A DNA stretch of 44,941 nt from CAZUZS01 sp964624795 (GTDB lineage: Bacteria > Calditrichota > Calditrichia > RBG-13-44-9). Shown piece after piece: positions 26,332 through 34,101 of this stretch (positions within the stretch are counted from its first letter, which is position 1; the number at the start of each line of letters is the position of its first letter). The notes under the pieces were generated by a model. That model saw only the letters and a list, made by a program, of their open reading frames with translations. It had not been told where the DNA came from and made no database searches. The stretch is taken from positions 1 to 44,941 of the forward strand of contig CAZUZS010000040.1 in the NCBI GenBank assembly GCA_964624795.1. Direction: 5' to 3'. A program made the position numbers and the translations under genes.

Positions 26332-27294
26332 TTAGTTTGTAACTGAATTGGTGGAATAGGATGGGAATAAGGTGTGAAGGTAGGCAAGAAAATCTACGGG
26401 AAGCAACGCTGTGATAGCGATTTGGTCTTTAATAAAAGGGTGGTAGAAGGTCATTTTCAGGCAATGCAGAAGCGCATGGGAAGGCGGTCTCAAGGGGCCG
26501 GGTAATGCAGGCCCGGGATTCGGATTGTATCGGGTGTCGCCTAAGACAGGGACGTTTGAGGAGAGAAGATGCAGCCGGATCTGATGGGTACGCCCGGTGA
26601 TTGGTTTCGCCAGCACAAGAGAAATGTTGGGATTTATGTGTTCTGCAAGTAGCTGAAAATCGGACCGGGAATTACCGGTGTGAGGTTCGGGTTTGGATGA
26701 GAATCTGTAGAATGAATGTCCGCCGGGCATTTTTCGTATTGTTCCGGACACTACCCAGGAGGTTTGAGGTACCTTACCCTGGCATATTGCCAGATAACTC
26801 TTCTGAATTTGCTGTTCCCGCATCTGGCGGTTCAGCTCCCTGGCCATACTGGCAGACAATGGGATCAGCAAAGCGCCACTGGTTTCCGTGTCCAGACGAT
26901 GGAACGGAAAGAAGTTCCGAGGAAGCAGTTTGGCCTTTTCAAGGAAATAATAAATGTTGTTAACCGCCGAATCCAAAGTTGGAGCAGTTGGAATTCCGGC
27001 GGGTTTGTTAATGGCGAGCAGGTGCTCGTCTCTATAAATAATCAGGTCTGGCCAATGGATACGATGGGCTTTTTCTTGCAGCTTTTGATCGTCTTTGATA
27101 CGAATCTCAATCCGGACCGGCGGAAAAATCTGCTGGGAAGCTCGGCGAATTCTGCGCCTGTCCGCAAAGACGCTTCCCTGGTCTATCAGCCGCTTAATAT
27201 GTCGTCGGGAGAGTCCGGTGTTTTCCGCGAATATCAATTTATCCAGCCGATCCGGAGATTGATTGCTGTGTATTTCAAAGACAATATTTTTCAT
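26332..27294 (-). CDS. RluA-family pseudouridine synthase with S4 domain
   Basis: Isomerises uridine to pseudouridine in rRNA or tRNA; 320 aa. An N-terminal S4 RNA-binding domain (DRLDKLIFAENTGLSRRHIK through the VRIEIRI strand) is followed by the RluA catalytic domain. Its signature is HRLDTETSGALL, where the Asp is the nucleophile, with ITGRTHQIRLHL near the C-terminal end. The ATG at 27294 with upstream AGAGAG is preferred; the frame extends to 27504 but overlaps the pilB gene start region and has no family homology there. RluC/RluD-type specificity cannot be told from sequence alone. It is divergent from the pilus operon, with only 57 nt between the two starts. Confidence 0.88.
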   Translation of the reverse strand: MKNIVFEIHSNQSPDRLDKLIFAENTGLSRRHIKRLIDQGSVFADRRRIRRASQQIFPPVRIEIRIKDDQKLQEKAHRIHWPDLIIYRDEHLLAINKPAGIPTAPTLDSAVNNIYYFLEKAKLLPRNFFPFHRLDTETSGALLIPLSASMARELNRQMREQQIQKSYLAICQGKVPQTSWVVSGTIRKMPGGHSFYRFSSKPEPHTGNSRSDFQLLAEHINPNISLVLAKPITGRTHQIRLHLLSSNVPVLGDTRYNPNPGPALPGPLRPPSHALLHCLKMTFYHPFIKDQIAITALLPVDFLAYLHTLFPSYSTNSVTN

Positions 27295-27351
27295 CGAAAC
27301 TCTCTGTTTAAAAAAATTTAAGCAGATAGAACTGAAATATAAAGGTAAAAT

Positions 27352-29670
27352 ATGGAAGTTAGCACCAAACATAAGTTCGAGGATGAATGGCTCGCAAAAG
27401 CTATGCTGGATTACCAGATTGTAGCAAAGGACTTTCTGGATGAGTTGCGGGCCCGTCACGGCGATCATGATTATTTCGCCGATGTTCTGGTCGAAAATAA
27501 TCACCTGACGACCGAGGACATAGCAGTTTTCGTGGAAAGCATCCTTCAGATTCCCTTTATAAATCTTGATGAGGTGGAAATCGACCCCTCAACCATTCAG
27601 CAAATTCCGGAGAGTATCTGCCAGAAGTACCAGATATTCCCTTTCAATAAAAAAGAAGATCATATTGCAGTTGCATTTGCCAATCCTTTCGATTTGGATG
27701 CGGAAAAAGAAATTGCCTACATTTCCGGAAAATTTGTCAAGACCTTTTTCTCGTTCCGGGATCAGATCAGGAGAAAAACGGAAGAATATTATTCGCCGGA
27801 AAAATTTATCGACAATCTTGTGGATCGCGCCAAGATAGCCAAAGCAGTGCAGTTTGCCGACGGTGACGGCAAGGAAGGCGATTCGTCAGTGGTCCGGCTT
27901 GTGAGCATGGTCATCGGGGACGCGATAGAGCAGGACGCCAGTGATGTTCATATCGAGCCGAAAGAGAAAGTCGTGCTGGTGCGTTACCGGGTGGATGGCA
28001 TCTTACGCAATATTCTGGAGGTCCCGAAGAGTGTTCATCCCTCGCTGGTGAGCCGCATTAAGATTATTTCGAATTTGAATATCGCAGAATCGCGGAAGCC
28101 CCAGGACGGCAAGGCAAAAGTAATCCACGATGGAGCGGACGTAGACCTGCGAATTTCCGTTTTGCCCACCAATTTCGGTGAAAAGGTTGTCATTCGAATT
28201 CTCGACAAAAGAAAAGCCAGGGTTTCCTTTCAGCAGTTGGGCATCCGCGGGCAGAATCTGCAACTGCTTGAAAAATGCTTCGCCAGAACGCAGGGAATGA
28301 TCCTGGTGACCGGGCCTACCGGATCGGGCAAAACCACTTCTCTTTATGCTGCCCTGAATCGAATACGGAACACCGCCAATAATATTCTCACAATTGAAGA
28401 TCCGATTGAATATATGATCGAAGGGATCAACCAGGTGCAGGTGAACCAGAAGGCCGGGATTACCTTTGCCTCGGCGCTGCGGTCTTTCCTGCGCCAGGAC
28501 CCGGACGTTATTCTGGTGGGCGAAATCCGTGACCAGGAGACCGCCGAAATTGCGGTGCAGGCGGCGCTTACCGGCCACCTGGTGCTCAGTACCCTGCACA
28601 CCAACGATTCGCTGGGCGCAATCACCCGGCTGGCCGATATAGGGGTGGACATCTACAAGGTGGCGTCATCGCTGGAAGCGGTGGTCGCTCAGCGCTTAGT
28701 TCGTACGCTTTGCCCAAGCTGCAAAGAAGAAACGCAGCCGGATGACATTGAAAAAAAGCTGATTCCATTTATCAGCCAAATGAAAATAGAGCCTAAGTTT
28801 TACCACGCGGCAGGATGCCAGAAGTGTGGTTTTACCGGTTACAAGGGTCGTATCGGTGTTTACGAAATCCTCCTACTTGATGAAGAACTGAAAGATTTGG
28901 TGGGTTCCGGCGCATCTATTTACCAGATTCGGAAAAACGCCCGGAAGAAAGGCTTCCAGAATCTTTACGAGGATGCCCTAAAGCACATCGCCGAAGGCCT
29001 GACGGATTACAAGGAAGTCCTGCGCGTAATCAGCCCGGGTAACATGGATGATGAAAAATCGCAGCAGGAACTGGTGGGCAAGAACATATCAACGCCGGTT
29101 CCGTCCAACGGAGAAGCGAAAACGGCCCATCCCGAGAAACCGGACGATCTGGATCAGACAATCCGGGATTCGGCTTCCGTGGTAAAGTTCCCGGTTGATG
29201 AAACCCCACCGCCACCTTCGGATGAGAAGCGGACACCGTCAATTCTGCTGGTTGAGGATTCCTCCGGCCTTCGAAAAATGGTGAAGGTTCTGATTGAGAA
29301 GAAAACGGATTGGACATTGCTTGAGGCCGAAGACGGGTTGAAGGCGGTCGAGATTGTGAGCAAGCACAAACCGGATATAGTTGTGTTGGATATCATGATG
29401 CCCAACATGGATGGATACGAATTCCTGCAGCACCTGCGGAAGAATCTGTCTACTGCAGCAATTCCGGTAATGGTATTAACCGCCCTGAACGGACCTGATA
29501 ATGAAGTAAAGAGTTTCGACCTGGGCGCCGATGATTATGTCAGCAAGCCGTACAATCCGCACGTTCTGCTGGCCCGGATCAAACGACTCCTAATGCGTTC
29601 GAACAGTCATTTTTTTCCCACAACCGTCCAGACAGCGGATACTTCAAAAGCGAATCTTAAACTGGTATAA
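27352..29670 (+). CDS. pilB: PilB/GspE-type extension ATPase fused to a C-terminal response-regulator receiver
   Basis: Cytoplasmic hexameric ATPase that powers pilin assembly; 772 aa, about 200 longer than usual. Order: MshE-type N-terminal domain (about 30-150), then the T2SSE ATPase with Walker A GPTGSGKTT (321-329), Walker B DPDVILVGEIRD (catalytic Glu391) and zinc cysteines CPSC (454, 457) and CQKC (489, 492). A Pro/Ser-rich linker (about 560-625) leads to a CheY-like receiver from residue 630: acidic pair Glu635-Asp636, phospho-acceptor Asp680 in VVLDIMMPNMDG, and Lys732 in SKPY. All receiver residues are intact, so it should be phosphorylatable. The fusion implies direct two-component control of the pilus motor. 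It has an AAAGGT SD and is the first gene of the pilus operon. Confidence 0.93.
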   Translation: MEVSTKHKFEDEWLAKAMLDYQIVAKDFLDELRARHGDHDYFADVLVENNHLTTEDIAVFVESILQIPFINLDEVEIDPSTIQQIPESICQKYQIFPFNKKEDHIAVAFANPFDLDAEKEIAYISGKFVKTFFSFRDQIRRKTEEYYSPEKFIDNLVDRAKIAKAVQFADGDGKEGDSSVVRLVSMVIGDAIEQDASDVHIEPKEKVVLVRYRVDGILRNILEVPKSVHPSLVSRIKIISNLNIAESRKPQDGKAKVIHDGADVDLRISVLPTNFGEKVVIRILDKRKARVSFQQLGIRGQNLQLLEKCFARTQGMILVTGPTGSGKTTSLYAALNRIRNTANNILTIEDPIEYMIEGINQVQVNQKAGITFASALRSFLRQDPDVILVGEIRDQETAEIAVQAALTGHLVLSTLHTNDSLGAITRLADIGVDIYKVASSLEAVVAQRLVRTLCPSCKEETQPDDIEKKLIPFISQMKIEPKFYHAAGCQKCGFTGYKGRIGVYEILLLDEELKDLVGSGASIYQIRKNARKKGFQNLYEDALKHIAEGLTDYKEVLRVISPGNMDDEKSQQELVGKNISTPVPSNGEAKTAHPEKPDDLDQTIRDSASVVKFPVDETPPPPSDEKRTPSILLVEDSSGLRKMVKVLIEKKTDWTLLEAEDGLKAVEIVSKHKPDIVVLDIMMPNMDGYEFLQHLRKNLSTAAIPVMVLTALNGPDNEVKSFDLGADDYVSKPYNPHVLLARIKRLLMRSNSHFFPTTVQTADTSKANLKLV

Positions 29671-29682
29671 GGGCAAAAAAGC

Positions 29683-30456
29683 ATGGATTATTTGATACTA
29701 TTTATTTTTGGGGCGGTTATCGGAAGTTTTTTGAATGTATGCATTTATCGCATCCCCCGAAGCATTTCGCTGGTTCGCCCCGGCTCCTTCTGTCCCAATT
29801 GCGGCGTTCATATTCCCTTTTATCATAATATTCCGCTGCTGAGCTACGCCCTGTTAAAGGGGCAGTGCGCAGTCTGCCATCAGGCAATCGGAAATCGCTA
29901 TTGGGTGGTTGAATTGTTCTCCGGTCTCATCACTGTTCTCACTTATGCCAAATTCGGACTGTATCCTGCTTTCTTTTTCTACATTGTTTTTATTTATTTT
30001 CTCATCGTCATCAGTTTCATCGACCTGGCTACCCAGCTTATTTATAACCGCCTGCTGATTTACCTGTTGATTTTTGGCGTCGGCTTTAATGCTGCTTTCG
30101 CGGTTCGTCCCTGGATTGAAACTGGACTTGGCGTTATTGCGGGCGGCTGTTCACTGTTGTTTTTCGCCGTCCTTGGCAAAATGCTTTTCCGCAAGGAGAG
30201 CATGGGAATGGGCGATATCAAGCTAGCGGCGGTGCTTGGCTTTTTCCTGGGCTGGAAAATGGTGCTGCTGGCGCTTCTGGTGGGATTTATTTATGCCATG
30301 GTAGCGGCGGTGCTGCTTTCCCTGGCTGGTAGAAACCGCCTGCAGGAATATCTTCCTGTGGCACCGTTTTTGGCCATTGGTTCATTGACATTCGTCTACT
30401 GGGGACCGGCACTTCTGCAATGGTACTGGAATTTGTTTATGCCGGTGGCAGGATAA
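29683..30456 (+). CDS. pilD: Prepilin peptidase / N-methyltransferase (A24 family)
   Basis: Inner-membrane aspartyl peptidase that cleaves class III prepilin leaders and N-methylates the new N-terminus. The 257-aa protein has the N-terminal GSFLNVCIYRIPR motif and the cytoplasmic zinc-type cysteines CPNCG ... CAVCHQ. It also has about seven further TM helices and the two catalytic aspartates, one in FIDLATQLIYNR and one in GMGDIKL. All parts of a bifunctional PilD are present. It starts 12 nt after pilB with an AAGGG SD, and pilC follows 13 nt later. It should process the four prepilin-like proteins encoded downstream. Confidence 0.95.
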   Translation: MDYLILFIFGAVIGSFLNVCIYRIPRSISLVRPGSFCPNCGVHIPFYHNIPLLSYALLKGQCAVCHQAIGNRYWVVELFSGLITVLTYAKFGLYPAFFFYIVFIYFLIVISFIDLATQLIYNRLLIYLLIFGVGFNAAFAVRPWIETGLGVIAGGCSLLFFAVLGKMLFRKESMGMGDIKLAAVLGFFLGWKMVLLALLVGFIYAMVAAVLLSLAGRNRLQEYLPVAPFLAIGSLTFVYWGPALLQWYWNLFMPVAG

Positions 30457-30469
30457 GGGGTTCGGAGCT

Positions 30470-31672
30470 ATGCCAAATTATGTATACAAAGCGGTAACGG
30501 ATGAGGGGCGTGTGCTGGAAAACGAGATTGTCGCCCCAAACGAGCAGGAAGTAATTCTGCACTTGCAGAAGCTGCGGATGGTGCCGGTGGAGATTAAGCC
30601 CCGCACTTCCAGGGCAGTGGCCGCCAAATCCCACAAGAAAGTGAAGGTGAAAGAGGTCATTCTTTTCACCAAACAGCTTTACACGTTGTTGAAATCAGGT
30701 GTTCCTGTCCTGGTAAGTCTGAACGCCATTAAAGAGCAATACTCCGATCCGTCGTTTAAAGCGCTTATCGAACAGATCGCGGAAGAGGTGGAACAGGGGA
30801 ATTCGTTCTCTTCGGCATTGGCGCAGTTCCCTAAAATATTTCCTTCTCTATATGTAAGCTCGGTAAAAGTGGGAGAAATGAGCGGAACGTTGGAAGAAAC
30901 GCTGAAATATCTCTACCAGTACCTGGACGAGGAACACCAGATTCGCCAGAATGTTAAGAAAGCAATGCGATACCCTGCCTTGGTCGTCGTGGGATTGATC
31001 TCTGCTTTCCTGATTTTTACCACATTTGTGATCCCCAAATTTATCCCCATTTTCACTGCCAGCGGACTGGCCTTGCCCTTCCCGACCCGCCTGCTGATTG
31101 GCATTTACTATGTGCTAACGAACTACGGCGTGTATTTGGCCATAGGAATTGCGGCGCTTATTACCGGCCTGGTTCTGTATGCCCGCACTGCGGAGGGTCG
31201 ATATCAATATCATAAATTGCTGCTTAAACTTCCCATTATTGGCCCCCTGCTGATTAAGGTGAGTGTTTCCCGTTTTGCCAAAGTGTTTCACACCATGAAC
31301 CGAACCGGGATTCCTGTGATTAAGGCATTCGAGACGATGGGCGAAACCATGGATAATGAGGTTTACCGCAGGGAATTGGCCGGAATTCTGGAGCGCGTTA
31401 AGGAAGGAGAAGGGATCGCCAATTCTCTTCGCCAGAGCCCGTATTTCACCGCTTTTGTGGTGAGTATGGTTTCCATTGGCGAGAAATCGGGAGCATTGGA
31501 TGATATGTTGGAAAGCATCTCCGACTATTACGACATGGAGATCTCCGAAACTGTGAATAATATGACATCTTTAATCGAACCGATCGTTACCGTGGCGTTG
31601 GGGGGGATGGTTTTACTTCTGGCTTTGGCAATTTTCTTACCCATGTGGGATATGATGAGCATGGTTAAATAA
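30470..31672 (+). CDS. pilC: Type IV pilus inner-membrane platform protein (PilC/GspF)
   Basis: Polytopic platform protein that couples the PilB and PilT motors to pilin insertion; 400 aa. Two homologous T2SSF domains are visible. The first (about residues 60-185) contains FTKQLYTLLKSGVPVL and VGEMSGTLEETLKYL; the second (about 260-385) contains FAKVFHTMNRTGIPVIKAF and IGEKSGALDDMLESI. TM helices lie around residues 165-190, 215-235 and 370-395. It begins with a short cytoplasmic domain (MPNYVYKAVTDEGR). A 50-nt gap with a strong SD leads to the pilin genes. Confidence 0.95.
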   Translation: MPNYVYKAVTDEGRVLENEIVAPNEQEVILHLQKLRMVPVEIKPRTSRAVAAKSHKKVKVKEVILFTKQLYTLLKSGVPVLVSLNAIKEQYSDPSFKALIEQIAEEVEQGNSFSSALAQFPKIFPSLYVSSVKVGEMSGTLEETLKYLYQYLDEEHQIRQNVKKAMRYPALVVVGLISAFLIFTTFVIPKFIPIFTASGLALPFPTRLLIGIYYVLTNYGVYLAIGIAALITGLVLYARTAEGRYQYHKLLLKLPIIGPLLIKVSVSRFAKVFHTMNRTGIPVIKAFETMGETMDNEVYRRELAGILERVKEGEGIANSLRQSPYFTAFVVSMVSIGEKSGALDDMLESISDYYDMEISETVNNMTSLIEPIVTVALGGMVLLLALAIFLPMWDMMSMVK

Positions 31673-31722
31673 CAAAAAACTAACAAAAATCTTATCTAAT
31701 CAATTCAGGAGGAAGTAGAGAA

Positions 31723-32100
31723 ATGAAGTTAGTATCCAATCAAAAAGGTTTCACAATGATCGAACTGATCGTTGTGATCATTATCCTGGGTATTCTGGTG
31801 GCAGTTGCGGTGCCGAAATACTTCAGCATGAATGCCGCCGCGCAGGAAGCCGCCTGTTTGGCAAACCAGAAATCCATCGAAAGTGCCATTATGATGGAAT
31901 ATTCCAAACGGTTGGTAAACGGGGAATCGGTGACCCTGGGTGATGTGGTTTCCGATTACAACTCCAGCCCGGCAGATTTCTTCGTGAACGGCCAGATTCC
32001 CAAATGCCCCACCGATAACAGCGATTATACGGTAGCGGCCGGCGCCGGCGGCGAGAGCATCACCATTACCTGTCCTAACGGCCATGTGTTCGGAGGCTAA
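31723..32100 (+). CDS. Prepilin, GspG/ComGC-like, candidate major pilin
   Basis: A 125-aa prepilin with leader MKLVSNQKG cleaved before FTMIELIVVIIILG; Glu5 of the mature protein is present. The globular part has CLANQKSIESAI, KCPTDNSDYTV and a terminal ITCPNGHVFGG. This Cys pattern is typical of competence-type and GspG-like major pilins of non-proteobacterial type IV systems. An AGGAGG SD (31707-31712), the best in the operon, suggests high translation and supports a major-subunit role. It is the only prepilin here with a compact GspG-like head; the others look like minor pilins. Confidence 0.88.
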   Translation: MKLVSNQKGFTMIELIVVIIILGILVAVAVPKYFSMNAAAQEAACLANQKSIESAIMMEYSKRLVNGESVTLGDVVSDYNSSPADFFVNGQIPKCPTDNSDYTVAAGAGGESITITCPNGHVFGG

Positions 32101-32111
32101 GGAAAGAAGCA

Positions 32112-32531
32112 ATGAGTGCTCTTCCCGGTCTGCAGAAATTTTGGAAAGATGAGCAGGGTGTAACGCTCATAGAATTGACGATTGTCATCATTCTGATCGG
32201 CGTCGCCCTGCCGTCCATTCTCTCAATGATGGGCCTGGTAACGGTACATTCCGCCCGGAACGGCATCATGGAAGAGGCTGTTGCATTGGCAGAATCCAAA
32301 ATGGAACAGATAATCGGGAAAAAGGAAGCTTTATGGAGTTGGTATAAGAGTTCCGGACAGTTTGAGACAACCGAGAGTCTGGACGATGGTTTCCAGCGCT
32401 CGGTTACAGTAACACATTTATCCGATTGGGGGGATTCGGGTTTAGAGGGTTGGGAAGTGGAGGTTGCTGTGACGCACCCTCTGCTTCCCAATGGTTATCG
32501 GTTGGTTGTCCGGCTGACCAAGTATCATTAG
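32112..32531 (+). CDS. Minor prepilin (GspI/PilV-like)
   Basis: A 139-aa prepilin-like protein. A long leader of about 18 residues (MSALPGLQKFWKDEQG) precedes the cleavage point, and the mature protein begins VTLIELTIVIILIG with Glu5 intact. The head starts AVALAESKMEQIIGKKE, similar to the GspI/PilV pattern, and ends in beta strands (VTHLSDWG through YRLVVRLTKYH). It starts 11 nt after the major-pilin stop. Minor pilins prime pilus assembly; whether this one works as GspH, GspI or PilV is not clear from sequence. Confidence 0.8.
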   Translation: MSALPGLQKFWKDEQGVTLIELTIVIILIGVALPSILSMMGLVTVHSARNGIMEEAVALAESKMEQIIGKKEALWSWYKSSGQFETTESLDDGFQRSVTVTHLSDWGDSGLEGWEVEVAVTHPLLPNGYRLVVRLTKYH

Positions 32532-32548
32532 TCAGCCTTTGAAAGGTA

Positions 32549-32583
32549 AAAACCGGATTGTATGTATTCCGGATTTTGTTTAA
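32549..32583 (+). terminator. Weak attenuator-like hairpin inside the pilin cluster
   Basis: CCGGA (32553-32557) pairs with TCCGG (32568-32572), flanked by A-run/T-run pairing (AAAA with TTTT across one bulge), then TTTTGTTT. It lies in the 77-nt gap between two minor pilin genes and could reduce transcription of downstream genes relative to the major pilin. Confidence 0.3.
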
Positions 32584-32608
32584 GAACTAACAGTGTGGAT
32601 GGCGCGAT

Positions 32609-33100
32609 ATGCCCGGTCGATTCCGAGAGAAATTATCGAGCGAGAACGGATTTACGCTCATCGAGTTGGTCACCGTAATCGTGATTATGGGTGTTCTGGT
32701 CGGGCTGTCTATTGGAATTATCGCGGTGAGTGGCGAATCGGTGCAGCAGGTGTTCAACCAGACCAACAGCAGGTCCGAGCTTCGCATGGCAATGCGCGTA
32801 TTTCGCAACGACTTTCAGAAGCTGAGTGTCGACAGCATTCTTACCGCTCAGTCCGACCAATTGAGTTTTTATGATATCGACGGCAACTATGTCAATTATC
32901 ATATGGTGGGATATAATCTTGTCAGGAATAATGAGAACTTTTTGAATAATGTACGCGCCAATCCGTTTGAGTATCTGGATCAGGATTATATCCAGGTGGA
33001 ATCCGCTGCTGATCTGATCAGTTTCATTCGGCTTAACCTGATAATTGAACGAAACGGCCATACAAAAACATTGACCGATGTGTTTTATGCGCGGAATTAA
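32609..33100 (+). CDS. Minor prepilin (GspJ/PilW-like)
   Basis: A 163-aa prepilin-like protein with leader MPGRFREKLSSENG and mature start FTLIELVTVIVIMG; Glu5 is intact. The head is larger: helical VFNQTNSRSELRMAMRVFRN, then beta-rich segments (QSDQLSFYDIDG, IRLNLIIERNG). The pattern of long helix plus FRNDFQ resembles GspJ/PilW. It is preceded by a weak SD and ends 14 nt inside the next gene, so translation may be coupled. It probably belongs to the tip complex with the neighbouring GspI- and GspK-like proteins. Confidence 0.8.
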   Translation: MPGRFREKLSSENGFTLIELVTVIVIMGVLVGLSIGIIAVSGESVQQVFNQTNSRSELRMAMRVFRNDFQKLSVDSILTAQSDQLSFYDIDGNYVNYHMVGYNLVRNNENFLNNVRANPFEYLDQDYIQVESAADLISFIRLNLIIERNGHTKTLTDVFYARN

Positions 33101-34019
33101 TTTACAGGACGAAAGAGGTGCAGCACTGCTGGCCTCGGTGTTTTTTATCATGCTGCTGGGAATGATAGGGCTCAGTCTGGTAACCCTCACCGTAGCGGAT
33201 TCGCAAAGCGAGGTCATAAGCAGCGGAGAGCGCCAGGCATTTTATGCCGCATACTCCGGTTTGGAATATGGCATCAAAAGGGTGTTGACCGATGCCAGTT
33301 ATTATGACTGGTCGGAAACAGTGGAAACCGGCGGTGATTTGTACAGCGATGTATCGGTCGAATTCCTGGGCGAGAACCTGGTCAGAGTTCGTTCTAACGG
33401 GCACAGCAGCAAATTTGTCAAACGACTTGAGCGGACAATCGATTATATCGATGTGTCGCAATATGCTGTTTATGCGAGCGGGGATGTAGATTATACTTTT
33501 ACTAATGTCTGGCCAAATTTGCTTTCGAATAATACCAGCCTGGTTTACCAACATGCACCGGTCATGCCGATCTTCGATTTGGATGAGCTCCGCAACCTTG
33601 CCTTGCCCAGCCGGTATTATTCCGGGAATCTGAACATCTTGTTTTCATTCACACCCCAACCGAACATGATGACTTTTGTAGAGGGCCATATGCACATCTT
33701 AGCCAACATCTTAACGGCCAATGAAGATTATGGATACTTTACTGTGATGGGAGATGTCCATCAAAATATCAGCGGAGTCACTGCTGTAATCTATCAACCG
33801 GTTGCAGGAAAAACTTATCGACAGACTCTTCTCGGTGTGTATCTGGCAGGCGGGCTAATTACAAATGGAGATGTAATTGGAGGGTCGAAATGGACCTTGC
33901 TTTATTTAAATAACCTGCATGTATTTTATAACCAGGCAAAGTTGAGAGATTTTTTACACTATTCAATTAATGGTGGTCCCTTGGTTATCCGGCGAAACCG
34001 ATGGACAAACCTGAATTAG
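33087..34019 (+). CDS. PilX/GspK-like minor pilin
   Basis: A 310-aa protein with prepilin-like N-terminus DERGAALLASVFFIMLLGMIG. It lacks Glu5, as GspK and many PilX proteins do. GERQAFYAAYSGLEYGIKRVL is a PilX-type helix (ERQAFYAA-x-GLE). The remaining 240 residues are beta-rich, with no recognisable domain and several aromatic-rich strands. The start at 33087 (or 33078) overlaps the preceding gene by 14 (or 23) nt. GspK-like proteins cap the pseudopilus tip; the large head fits an exposed tip position. It is followed by an 82-nt gap before the PilM-PilN gene. Confidence 0.75.
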   Translation: MRGINLQDERGAALLASVFFIMLLGMIGLSLVTLTVADSQSEVISSGERQAFYAAYSGLEYGIKRVLTDASYYDWSETVETGGDLYSDVSVEFLGENLVRVRSNGHSSKFVKRLERTIDYIDVSQYAVYASGDVDYTFTNVWPNLLSNNTSLVYQHAPVMPIFDLDELRNLALPSRYYSGNLNILFSFTPQPNMMTFVEGHMHILANILTANEDYGYFTVMGDVHQNISGVTAVIYQPVAGKTYRQTLLGVYLAGGLITNGDVIGGSKWTLLYLNNLHVFYNQAKLRDFLHYSINGGPLVIRRNRWTNLN

Positions 34020-34101
34020 GTTTTGTCTGTTAGGTGGCTATCATTCGGATAGTAATAAAATCAAGAATACAATTTTAAATTCATAAAAGGTTCGGGATCG
34101 C

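Noticed and set aside
33087..34019. Reading the PilX/GspK-like gene as a type II secretion pseudopilin that would make the operon a T2SS
   Set aside because: PilT with its retraction motif, plus PilM/N/O/P order, argues for a type IV pilus; the T2SS-like traits are kept as a finding.
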